From assembly GCF_039526245.1 (NCBI RefSeq), contig NZ_BAAAIV010000008.1:1-64000 (forward strand): DNA of 64,000 bases, read 5' to 3'. The position numbers were made by a program, and so were the translations under genes. Numbering within the stretch: position 1 is the first letter of the stretch; every line of letters begins with the position of its first letter. Source of the stretch: Arthrobacter_H rhombi. Lineage in GTDB: Bacteria > Actinomycetota > Actinomycetes > Actinomycetales > Micrococcaceae. Shown here in pieces: positions 1 through 13,886 of this stretch. The notes beneath the pieces are model-generated. The model did no database searches. It was not told the DNA's origin and saw only the letters and a program-made list of their open reading frames with translations.

Positions 1-57
1 TCCAACTTCCACGAACCCGCCATCCGGCCGGCCGCTACGCTCTGGAGCAACTTGTCT

Positions 58-86
58 AACTTACCCGTTGGCTTGGTCCCGGTCAA
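58..86 (-). promoter_or_regulatory. Candidate promoter reading leftward (TTGACC-N17-TAAGTT)
   Basis: On the minus strand TTGACC (86-81) is separated by 17 nt from TAAGTT (63-58). The near-consensus -35 with ideal spacing is unusual in this window, where most promoters lack a recognisable -35. Strong -35/-10 pairs of this kind are typical of stable RNA genes. The transcribed gene lies outside the window. Confidence 0.45.
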
Positions 87-175
87 ATCGACCGTTCTCC
101 TTGCTTTTCGGAAGTCTGCGCCGTCCCGTTTTCTTCTCCGTGGAGAAGTTTTATTGGCGACCGGCGCGGGAAATA

Positions 176-205
176 ACTATACCCACATCCGGGCGACTTC
201 GCCAA
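176..205 (-). promoter_or_regulatory. Candidate upstream promoter reading leftward (TTGGCG-N18-TATAGT)
   Basis: On the minus strand TTGGCG (205-200) and TATAGT (181-176) are separated by 18 nt. TATAGT is also the -10 of tRNA-Arg and tRNA-Ser(UGA) in this window, which supports a stable-RNA promoter. With the 58-86 element it would form a tandem pair. Confidence 0.4.
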
Positions 206-371
206 ATCGCGATGTCCTCCCGGTGAACCACCGCCAAAATCCCCGTGTTTCCGTGGCTAGCGGCGTGGCCGGCCACCCGTTTCAGTCGTTTCCCTTCGCC
301 AGCACTCGTTGTGTGCTGCGCCACGGTTTGATGGGCGAGGGCACGGAAAGCCCGGCACGTCGTCCAGGTGG

Positions 372-3300
372 TCAGCTCCGGGCGCCCGGAACCAGGTAGA
401 TCACGCCTAACGGGGGCAGATCGACAACTGCCGAATGGGGCTGCCCGTCATGTCCCGGACCGTCGGCGGTGATGGTTCCCGATGTAGTGACACCTGAGCC
501 ACCGAACTCGGCCTCATCGGTGTTCAGGACCTCGGTCCAAGCGCCGGCGGCCGGCAAGCCCAGGCGGTAGCCCCGGTGTGGTTCGCCGGAAAAGTTGGCA
601 ACGCACACCAGTTCGTGCCCGTCGTCGTCACGGCGGATGAAACTCAGCGTGTTTCCGGCTGCTTCGTGGTCATTGATCCAGCTGAAGCCCGCCGGATCGT
701 TGTCCAGTTCCCACAGCGCTGGCAATTCGCGGTAGATCCCGTTCAGCGCGCGGACGGCGAGCTGGACGCCGCGGTGCTGGTGCGTATCGGCCACCCACCA
801 GTCGAGCCCGTGCTGTTCGCTCCATTCACCCTCTTGGGCGAATTCGGTCCCCATGAAGATCAGTTGCTTGCCGGGGTGGGCCCACTGAAACGCCAGGTAT
901 GCCCTGACCTGGGCCAGCTGGCGCCAGCGGTCTCCCGGCATGCGGCGCAGCAGCGACCCCTTTCCGTGGACGACCTCGTCGTGGCTGATGGGCAGCAGGA
1001 AGTTCTCCGTGTACGCGTAGACCATGGAGAACGTGATCTTGTGGTGGTGGTGGGCCCGGTTGATGGGGTCCTCTGCCATGTACTCGAGCGAGTCATGCAT
1101 CCAGCCCATGTTCCACTTCAGCCCAAAGCCCAGCCCCCCACCGCTGGTGGGAGCGGTAACCCCGGGGAATGCCGTGGATTCCTCGGCGATCATCGCGATG
1201 CCGGGATGGACTCGGTAAGCCGTCGCATTGAGTTCCTGGAGGAATCCGATGGCCTCCAGGTTTTCCCTGCCCCCGTGGATGTTCGGTTCCCATCCGCCGT
1301 CTTCACGCGAATAGTCCAGGTACAGCATCGATGCCACGGCATCGACGCGCAGTGCGTCGATGTGGAATTCAGCCATCCAGTACAAGGCGTTGGCCACCAG
1401 GAAGTTGCGGACCTCGTGTCGCCCGAAGTCGAAGACCAGGGTGCCCCAGTCCGGGTGTTCGCCGCGGCGGGGGTCCGGGTGCTCGTAGAGTGCCTGCCCA
1501 TCCAGCTGTGCGAGCGCCCACTCATCCTTGGGGAAATGTGCGGGCACCCAGTCCATGATCACGCCGATCCCGGCCTGGTGGAGCCGGTCCACGAGGTAGC
1601 GGAAGTCGTCGGGGTGTCCAAAACGGGAGGTCGGCGCGTAGTACGAGGTGACCTGGTAGCCCCATGAGCCGCCAAACGGGTGTTCGGCCACGGGCATCAT
1701 CTCCACATGGGTGAATCCCTGCCAGGAGACGTATTCGCTGAGCTGATCCGCCATTTGCCGGTAGTCCAAACCGGGCCGCCAGGATCCGAGGTGGACCTCG
1801 TAGACGCTCATGGGGCCCGAATGTGGATCGCGTTGCGCCCGGGCTGCCATCCACTCACGATCCTGGAACCCATAGGAGGATTCCACCACCACGGAGCCGG
1901 TCAGCGGGGGGACTTCCGTGTGACGGGCCATCGGGTCGGCCTTCTGACGCCACTGGCCGTCCTGCCCGAGGAATTCGAACTTGTACACGGCACCGGCACC
2001 GACACCGGGCGCGAACAATTCCCAGATGCCGGAGCGCCCCAGCGACCGCATGGCGCTTCCGGTGCCATCCCAGCCATTGAAGTCCCCGACCAGTCGGCAG
2101 GCCTGGGCATTGGGCGCCCACACGGCGAAGCTGGTGCCCTCGCAGGTGCCCATGGCGGTGTGGTACCTGCGGACCCGGGCCCCCATGACCTCCCACAGGT
2201 GCTCGTGCCGACCCTCGCCGATGAGGTGGAGGTCCACTTCCCCCAGGGTGGGCAGGTAATGGTAGGGGTCATCCACCAGCGTCGGCGCCCCGTCTTCGTA
2301 GGTGACCTCGAGCCGGTAGTCGGGGACGGTGCCCTCTCGGCCTGCCGGCGGGGGGACTACTGCCACCCAGACGCCGTCGTGCTCATGGGTCATGTCGAAC
2401 CGGCCGGATTCGGTGACGAGGGTGACGCTGCGTGCCAGTTTGCGCAGGGTGCGCACCGTGACAGCCCCGTCGTCGCCGAGGTGGGCGCCGAGGACCCCGT
2501 GGGGTGCGTGATAGCGGCCCGCCGCGACGGCGGCCAGCACGTCTGCTGACACGGCTCGGGGGGTGCCCGCCGTCCCCGGCGTGCGGGGTGCTGGATCGGT
2601 TCCGGGACGGTTCTCCCGGGGTGCGTCGGTTGGGTTCTGCATGGCTGAGAGGACCTCCTGGACCGCCGATGCCGGAACCTGTTCCCAGGACGGCCGGTTT
2701 TGCTGTTCGTACACGACTTCGTAGAGGGCCTTGTCCAGCCAGAGGGCCAGAAAGAGCGGCGACTGGATGTCGATGGCCTCCCCCGATTCCTCACGGTACC
2801 CCGAGAGGAAGGCCTTCCGGGTCCGGGCCGACCACTGGCGAGCCGCTTCCTCGCGGGCCGTGGATCCTGCCGCTCCGGTAGAGGAGGGAGCTGTTGCGGG
2901 CCCCGGCGTGCCAGGGCGCGTGGCCAGACCCGCTGCATAGTCGAAGGAGCGCAGCATGCCCACGACGTCGCGCAATGCCACATCGTCCCCGCCGCGGTCC
3001 TCCGCCGTGCGCAGCGGTTCGCCTTCGAAATCCAGGACCACCCAACCGCGCTCCCCCACGTGGAGGATCTGGCCCAGGTGCAGGTCACCATGGATGCGCT
3101 GCAACAGGGGCAGGCGGCCCAGGGCCCCGAGGGACTCCAGGACCTCACTGAAGGCATCGGCCAGCGCCCCGTCGGCGGGCGCCGCCCGTTCCCAGCCCCA
3201 CACCAGCCGGCCCCGCAGCGACTCGATGAACGTCCGCGTCTGTTCGGTGGTGGCCTCGGCCGTCGGGGCGACGGAGCGCAGGTTGCGGTGCAGGCGCGCC

Positions 3301-4081
3301 ACCACGCGCCCCAATTCGGTCGCTTCGACCGTGAAATCGCGGTTTTCGATGGCCGCCGTGCTGGCGGGGCGCCACGCATCGACCGATCCGGGAAGGAATT
3401 CGCGCACGACGGAGAGCGTCCCGGTGACCTGCCGCCCCCCGGAATTCCAGTGCCCATCCAGGGACCCCATGGAGCGCGGAACTTCGCGGGAACCCGCGTC
3501 GGACAGCAAGGTGCCCAGCTCGACGTCGGGATTGGCGCCGGGCAATGGCACGCGGAAGAACTTGATGATGGCGGGGCCCTCGGCAACGTCCAGCACCACC
3601 GACGTGTTGGACTGTTCGCCGCGCAGGACCCGCATGGACCCGGGTTCCGTGGCTTGCAGGGCCATCATGGCCGCCCAGGCGTCGACGAATTCGGGGTCCT
3701 CGGTCCCGTCGTAGACCAGCCAATCGCCCTGCTCCGCTGCCACCGCGGCTCCGGCGCCCCCCGCGAGCGAGCCGACCGTCGCCGTGTCCAGCACTCCCAG
3801 CACCTGCCCGGCCGCCTCGCGGGGCTTCCGTCGCAGCGAGAGGGGAACCTGGACGACGACGGGATCCTGAGTAGTGGAGTTATCTCCTGGTTGATCTAAC
3901 GACTCACCGGACGCGGTCGGTTCGATGGCCAGCAGGAGGCTGAGCATGACCACGTCGGGGTCGTGATGCGCGAGCGGCAACGTACCGGCGACCGAGACCC
4001 CGAAGGTACCTGCCGGGGCGGGGCACCACCGCTGGGCGCCCAGCCACTCGGCGAGTGCCCGGGTGATCACTGTGTCGTTGT

Positions 4082-4085
<4 letters not shown>
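372..4085 (-). CDS. glgB: Maltokinase-GlgB fusion: maltokinase plus 1,4-alpha-glucan branching enzyme
   Basis: Protein of 1237 aa joining two enzymes of the GlgE pathway. Residues about 1-495 are a maltokinase (Mak/Pep2 type): N-terminal cap with LAEWLGAQRW, then HGDLHLGQIL (332-341; Asp334 the likely catalytic base) and LDFEGEP (351-357), making maltose-1-phosphate from maltose and ATP. After a Pro/Thr-rich linker, residues about 510-1237 are a GH13 branching enzyme with a CBM48-like domain, nucleophile Asp915 (DALRVDAVAS), general acid Glu968 (IAEEST) and Asp1036 (ISHDEVVH), introducing alpha-1,6 branches. Mak is often fused to TreS; here it is fused to GlgB. The ATG overlaps the treS stop by 4 bp, so translation is probably coupled. 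Family assignment is secure; activity is inferred from motifs. Confidence 0.95.
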
Positions 4086-5898
<1,813 letters not shown>

Positions 5899-5899
<1 letters not shown>

Positions 5900-7971
5900 C
5901 AGGTTCCCCGGCGGATGTGCAGGACGTGCACCGGTTCGAGGTGTGGGTCCAGGCGAACATAATTCTGTTCGCCCCACTGCCAGCTCTGGCCCGTGATGAG
6001 GTCATCGACGGTGAACCGGCCCTCGGCGTCGAGGTCCTGGGGCCGCAGGTCCAGCGCTTCCAGGTCCAGGTTAACCGTTGCCTCGCGGGCGCCGTGCGGG
6101 TCGGTGTTCACCACGATGAGCAGCGTGTCGATGGCCTGTCCGGCTGCGGGGGTCTGGGCAGAGCCTGACGGGCCCGCTGGGGTTCCGGGTGCCGGAATGC
6201 CCTCGGCCACGGTTCGGCGGGTCTTCGAGTAGGCGATCGTCGCGTCGTCGCTGGTGGGGTGGATGACCAGGTTCTGCAGTTCGCCCAGCGCCGGGTGGTC
6301 GGCCCGGATCGCGTTGAGCCGGCGCAGATACGGTGCCAGCGACTGGCCTTCGGCCTCGGCAGTGTCGAAGTCGCGGACCTTGTACTGGAACTTCTCGTTG
6401 TCGATGTACTCCTCGGCCCCGGGGCGGGCCACGTGCTCGTACAGCTCGAAACCGGCGTAGACCCCCCACATCGGCGATGCGGTGGCCGCCAGTGCGGCGC
6501 GGATCTTGAAGGCCGCGGGGCCGCCGAACTGCAGGTACTCGGTGAGGATGTCCGGGGTGTTCACGAAGAAGTTCGGCCGGAAGAACGCCGAGGTCTCGCG
6601 CGAGACCTCGGTGAAGTACTCCTCGAGCTCCTCCTTGGTGTTCCGCCAGGTGAAATACGTGTAGGACTGCTGGAATCCGGCGCGTCCCAGGGCGTGCATC
6701 ATGGCCGGGCGGGTGAATGCCTCGGCCAGGAACACGATCCCGGGGTGCTGGGTCTGGACCTGGGCGATGAGCCACTCCCAGAACCCCACCGGTTTGGTGT
6801 GCGGGTTGTCCACGCGGAAGATCCGCACGCCCCGTTCAATCCACAGGTTGACGATGCGCAGTACCTCGGTGCTGAGCCCGCGCGGGTCGTTGTCGAAGTT
6901 GAGCGGGTAGATGTCCTGGTACTTCTTCGGCGGGTTCTCCGCGTAGGCGATCGTCCCGTCGGCCCGGGTGGTGAACCATTCGGGGTGTTCGGCCACCCAC
7001 GGGTGGTCGGGCGAGGCCTGCAGCGCCAGGTCCAGCGCCACTTCCAAGCCCAGGTTCCGGGCGCGGTCCACGAACGCCGCGAAATCGGCTTCGGTCCCCA
7101 GGTCGGGATGGATGGCATCGTGGCCGCCGTCGGCCGAGCCGATGGCCCACGGCGAGCCGGGATCGTGTTCGCCGGCCACCAGGGTGTTGTTCGGCCCCTT
7201 GCGGAAGGTCCTGCCGATGGGGTGGATCGGCGGCAGGTAGATGACGTCGAACCCCATGTCGGCCACGGATTCCAGCCGTTCGGCCGCCGTGGCGAAGGTG
7301 CCGGAGGTGTAGGTGCCGGTCTCCGGGTCGAAGGTGGCTCCTTCGGACCGGGGGAAGAATTCGTACCAGGCACCCCGGCCGGCAAGTTCGCGTTCGACCA
7401 GCAGCGGGTAGCGGCCGCTGCCGGTGACCATGCGCCGCAGCGGGCGGAGGGACAGCTCGGCCACCACCGCCGGTGAGGACGCGGCGGCCATCCTCACGTC
7501 ATCCGGCAGCGAGGTATCGGCCAAGGTGGTGGCCGCTGCCTCGAGCGCCTCGGGTTCCGGCGATGCGGCGGCCGCCTCGCGCAGGAGCAGCGTCCCCTCG
7601 GTGAGCATCAGCTCGCTGTCGATGCCCGCGGGCACCTTGATGCCGGCGTCGTGCCTCCACGTGCCGATCGGGTCGTCCCAGGCCTGGACCTCGAACGTCC
7701 AGTCGCCCTCGGTTCCGGGCCGGACGGTGCCGAGCCATTCGTCGAGGCCGGGAGCCCCCGGGCGCATCGGCACGCGTTGGCGTTCGACGCCGTCTGGATC
7801 GTAGAGCACCGCCTCGGCGGACAACGCGTCGTGGCCTTCGCGGAACGCCGTCGCCCGGACCAGGACGTCCTGTCCGGCCACGGCCTTCGCGGGGAAACGC
7901 CCTCCCTCGACCACAGGGAAGACGTCGGTGATGGGTATGCGGCCGAATCTGGCCTTGCGCCGGGTGCTCAC
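5899..7971 (-). CDS. glgE: Alpha-1,4-glucan:maltose-1-phosphate maltosyltransferase GlgE
   Basis: Protein of 690 aa that adds maltosyl units from maltose-1-phosphate to the non-reducing end of alpha-1,4-glucan, the defining step of the GlgE pathway. N-terminal beta-rich domain with GRIPITDVFPVVEGG, then a GH13 barrel: IYLPPIHPIGRTFRKG, nucleophile Asp in VRIFRVDNPHTKP, general acid Glu in IVFLAEAFTRP. GTG 7971 is chosen over an upstream ATG (8052) because family proteins begin at about this point and because a -10-like TAGCGT ends exactly 7 nt before it, predicting a leaderless transcript. First gene of the glgE-treS-mak/glgB operon, divergent from glgP. Confidence 0.94.
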
Positions 7972-7978
7972 CCCATAG

Positions 7979-7984
7979 ACGCTA
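7979..7984 (-). promoter_or_regulatory. Leaderless -10 element of glgE (TAGCGT)
   Basis: TAGCGT on the minus strand ends 7 nt before GTG 7971 and there is no ribosome binding site in the gap. Transcription would start at or one base before the start codon. The same hexamer and spacing precede the divergent glgP. Confidence 0.55.
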
Positions 7985-8089
7985 ACCAGTCGGGGGCCCA
8001 AATGCCAAGGATTTCGACGACTGGATCGAACCGTGACCCATCCTTCGTCCAAATCACGTCTTACTGGCCCACGCGCGCGGTTTCTGCGC

Positions 8090-8095
8090 TAGCGT
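8090..8095 (+). promoter_or_regulatory. Leaderless -10 element of glgP (TAGCGT)
   Basis: TAGCGT ends 7 nt before GTG 8103, mirroring the glgE promoter. The two hexamers are about 105 bp apart and point away from each other, so one short region controls glucan synthesis and breakdown. Confidence 0.5.
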
Positions 8096-8102
8096 CGTGG
8101 GG

Positions 8103-10657
8103 GTGAAGGCCATTCGACGTTTTACCGTCCGCACCGTCCTCCCCGAGAGCATCGCCGGTCTGGGGCCCTTGGCCTCGAACCTGCGCTGGTCCTGGCATCG
8201 GCCCACCGCCGAGCTGTTCCGCGATCTGGATCCCGCCGGCTGGGAAGCCGTGCGCGGGGACCCCGTCGCGCTGCTCGGGCGGTTCGACCGGTCCCGGCTG
8301 CTCGAACTCGCCCATGACGCCGAACTGGTCCGGCGCGTCGGTGAACTCTCGGCAGACCTCGACGACTACCTGGCGGCACCGCGCTGGTACCAGGAGCTGG
8401 AGGGCAACCCGCCGGCGGCCATCGGCTACTTCTCCCCCGAGTACGGCATCACCGCCGCACTGCCGCAGTATTCGGGCGGACTGGGCATCCTGGCCGGGGA
8501 CCACCTCAAGGCGGCCAGCGACCTCGGCGTGCCCTTGGTTGCCGTGGGCCTGCTCTACCAGGCCGGCTACTTCAAGCAGTCCCTCTCCCGCGATGCCTGG
8601 CAGCAGGAGACCTACCCCGTCCTGGACCCGCACGGGCTCCCGCTGACCCTGCTGCGCGAAGACGACGGCTCCATCGCCACCGTGACGTTGCCGCTGCCCG
8701 GCGGCCGTGAACTCCACGCCCACATCTGGCGCGCCGACGTCGGCCGGGTCCCGTTGCTGCTGCTGGATTCGAACATCCCGGCCAACGACGACGCCGCCCG
8801 CGCCATCACCGACCGGCTCTACGGCGGCGGCGGGGACCACCGGCTGCAACAGGAGCTGCTGCTGGGCATGGGCGGGGTGAAGGCGTTGCGCGTCCACGCC
8901 CGGCTCACCGGCACCCCGGCGCCCGAGGTCTTCCACACCAACGAGGGCCACGCCGGGTTCCTGGGGATCGAACGCATCCGCGAGCTGATGGATGGCGGAC
9001 TGGACTTCCCCACCGCGTTGGCCGCAGTGCGCGCCGGCACCGTGTTCACCACCCACACCCCGGTCCCCGCAGGCATCGACCGGTTCGATGCCGCGCAGAT
9101 CGCCCACTTCCTCGACGCCGGCCTGGCCCCCGGGGTCCCCACGGACCAGGTCCTGGCACTGGGATCCGAGGTGGCGTTGGAGGGCCATGAGGGCACGTTC
9201 AACATGGCTGCCATGGGGCTGCGGCTGGCCCAGCGGGCCAACGGCGTCTCGCAGCTGCACGGCGAGGTCTCCCGCGGGATGTTCGCCGGGCTCTTTCCCG
9301 GATTCGACGCGTCGGAGGTGCCGATCGGCTCGATCACCAACGGCGTCCACGAGGCCACCTGGGTGGACCCCCGCGTCACCGCACTGACCGCGGCCGAGGC
9401 CGGCGACGACGCCACCCTGTGGGCGCTGCGCCGCGAACTGCGCGTCCAACTCATCGACGACGTGAGGTCACGTTTGCGCGCCTCGTGGAAGCGCCGCGGT
9501 GCCGCCGAGGCCGAACTGGGCTGGACGGACAGCGTGCTGGACCCGGAGGTGCTCACCATCGGGTTCGCCCGCCGCGTGCCCACCTACAAGCGGCTGACCC
9601 TGATGCTGCGCGACCCCGCCCGGCTCAAGGCTGCGCTGCTGCACCCGACCCACCCCATCCAGCTGGTCATCGCCGGTAAATCGCACCCCGCCGACGAGGC
9701 CGGCAAGCGGATGATCCAGGAACTGGTCCACTTCACCGACGACCCCGAGGTCCGCCACCGGATCGTCTTCCTGCCCAACTACGACATGGCCATGGCCCGC
9801 ACGCTCTTCCCGGGCTGCGACGTCTGGCTCAACAACCCGCTGCGCCCGTTGGAGGCCTGCGGGACCTCCGGCATGAAGGCAGCGCTGAACGGCGCACTGA
9901 ACCTCTCCGTCCTGGACGGCTGGTGGGATGAGATGTACGACGGCGGCAACGGCTGGGCGATCCCGACGGCACCTGCGGGGGCCTCACCGGAGGAACGCGA
10001 CACGCTCGAGGCCTCCGCGCTGTATGCCCTGATCGAGAACACGGTGGCCCCGCGCTTCTACGGCCAGGAGGACAACCAGTCCTCCGGGTCGGCGGGGCCC
10101 TCGGCCACCAGCGGCGATGGGGTGCCGCGCCAATGGCTGGCGATGATCCGCCACACCCTGGATGTACTCGGCCCGCAGGTCTCCGCCGCACGGATGGTCC
10201 GCGACTACGTCACGGAGCTCTACGTCCCGGCCTCCCAGGCGGGGCGCGAAGCGGCGGCGAACGGTTTTGCCGGGGCCAGGGAAGCTGCCACCTTCCGGGA
10301 CCGCGTGGTCGGCGCCTGGCCGGGCATCGCCGTCGAACATGTCGATTCACTGGACATCGAGGCCGAGCCGAGCATCGGGGACACGTTCCGGGTCAGCACC
10401 TACATCCGCCTGGGCAGCCTCACCCCCGACGAGGTCCGGGTCGAAGCCGTCCAGGGCACCGTCGGGGACACCGACGAGCTCGTGGACACCACGGCCCACC
10501 CGTTGGAGTTGGCCGAGGACCTCGGAGACGGGCGGTACCTCTTCCGCGGCGAACTCCAGCTCGAACGTCCGGGGGCCTTCGGCTACGGGGTCCGGGTGGT
10601 TCCGGCTCACCCGATGCTGGCCTCCTCCGCCGAGCTGGGGCTGGTCACCACCGCCGG

Positions 10658-10661
<4 letters not shown>
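8103..10661 (+). CDS. glgP: Alpha-glucan (glycogen/maltodextrin) phosphorylase
   Basis: Protein of 852 aa that releases glucose-1-phosphate from alpha-1,4-glucan using phosphate and PLP. N-terminal DUF3417-like segment with LGPLASNLRWSWHRP, then IGYFSPEYGI and GGLGILAGDHLKAASDLG. The PLP lysine is Lys592 in EACGTSGMKAALNG. It is of the alpha-glucan phosphorylase type common in actinobacteria, not the E. coli MalP type. GTG 8103 (VKAIRRFTVRT) is preferred over GTG 8097 because it fits the family start and sits 7 nt after TAGCGT. Convergent with glgX; the two stop codons share the four bases TTAG. Confidence 0.93.
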
Positions 10662-12784
<2,123 letters not shown>

Positions 12785-12797
12785 TGGCGCACGATCC

Positions 12798-13787
12798 CTA
12801 TTGGGCCCGGAGGCGGGACACCTCGTAGAGGGTGATGCCCACGGCCATGGAGGCGTTGAGCGATTCCATCGTCGATTCGATCGGGATGGAGACGATCTGG
12901 TCGCAGTTCTCGCGCACCAGGCGGGAGAGCCCCTTGCCCTCCGAGCCGACGACGATGCACAGCGGGTCGGTGGCCAGCGGCAAGCCGGTCAGGCCCACAT
13001 CGCCATCGCCGTCGAGCCCGATGACATACACGCCGGCCTGCTTCATGGCCTTCAGCGCAGCCGTCAGGTTGGTGGCGCGGGCCACCGGGACGCGGGCCGC
13101 GGCGCCGGCGCTGGTCTTCCAGGCGGAGGCGGTCATGCCCACCGAGCGGCGTTCGGGCACGATGACCGCGTGTGCCCCGAAGGCCGAAGCCGAGCGGATG
13201 ATGGCACCGAGGTTGCGCGGATCCGTGATGCCATCGAGTGCGATGAACAGCGGGGTGTTGGGGATGTGGGCCTTGGCGGCCTTCTCCAGCGTCGCCTCCA
13301 CCGTCTCCAGGGCGTCCGGATAGTCATACGGCGGGACCTGCAGGACCAGACCCTGGTGGATGGAATCGTCGGTCATCCGGTCCAGCTCCGGCTTGCCGGT
13401 TTCCATGACGGCCAGACCGCGGTCGGCGGCCAGCTTGAGGACCTCGCGCACGCGGTCGTCGACGTCGATGCGGATGGCCATGTAGAGGGCCTTGGCGGGG
13501 ATGTCGGCGCGCAGTGCCTCCAGCACCGAGTTGCGCCCGGACACCATTTCCTCGGCGTTCTTGCTGCGACCGCTGCGGCCCGCGGGGCGCTGCTGACGTC
13601 CGGTACCGGGCTTCGCGGCGGCACGTTCGGCCAGCTGCTTGCTGCGGTAGGCCTTGTGGTAGGTCCGCTCCTCGGCCTTGGGCGTGGGGCCCTTGCCCTC
13701 GAGCGCCTTGCGGCCGTGGCCGCCGGTACCGACGGTGGGGCCCTTCTTCTTCTTCGGTGCGCCGCCGTGACGCTTGGGTGCTGCCAT
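12798..13787 (-). CDS. rlmB: 23S rRNA (guanosine-2'-O-)-methyltransferase RlmB (SPOUT/TrmH family)
   Basis: Protein of 329 aa. A Lys/Arg-rich N-terminal extension (about 1-75) is followed by the substrate-binding domain (EMVSGRNSVLEALRAD) and the knotted SPOUT domain with its three motifs: DPRNLGAIIRSASAFGA, IVVGSEGKGLSRLV and IPIESTMESLNASMAVG. Known RlmB enzymes methylate G2251 of 23S rRNA. ATG 13787 is chosen over an upstream ATG (13844) because an AAGGAT ribosome binding site precedes it and family members start with MA.PKR. Basic extensions of this sort are usual in actinobacterial homologues and probably bind RNA. Confidence 0.93.
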   Translation of the reverse strand: MAAPKRHGGAPKKKKGPTVGTGGHGRKALEGKGPTPKAEERTYHKAYRSKQLAERAAAKPGTGRQQRPAGRSGRSKNAEEMVSGRNSVLEALRADIPAKALYMAIRIDVDDRVREVLKLAADRGLAVMETGKPELDRMTDDSIHQGLVLQVPPYDYPDALETVEATLEKAAKAHIPNTPLFIALDGITDPRNLGAIIRSASAFGAHAVIVPERRSVGMTASAWKTSAGAAARVPVARATNLTAALKAMKQAGVYVIGLDGDGDVGLTGLPLATDPLCIVVGSEGKGLSRLVRENCDQIVSIPIESTMESLNASMAVGITLYEVSRLRAQ

Positions 13788-13886
13788 GGGATGGAATCCT
13801 TGATGTTGGTGGGGTCGGGTCCGCGCGATCGCGATGCCCGGCAACCCCCTATTTTACAGGTGGAACGGTGTTTTCCGGACCGCCTG

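Larger units (their letters stand above)
1..371. other. Gene-free left edge, leader-like DNA
   Basis: No convincing coding sequence is present; the one open frame of about 115 codons lacks a ribosome binding site and resembles nothing I know. On the minus strand the region holds two promoter-like elements that point out of the window (listed separately) and a small hairpin (CGGTC/GACCG at 81-95). The layout, with tandem promoters followed by an untranslated stretch, resembles the leader of an actinobacterial rRNA operon, but no rRNA sequence is visible here. It lies directly downstream of the glgB stop, and no clear terminator separates the two. Confidence 0.4.

Noticed and set aside
52..399. 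115-codon open frame at the left edge
   Set aside because: No ribosome binding site, no recognisable product, overlaps the end of glgB and the leader-like region.
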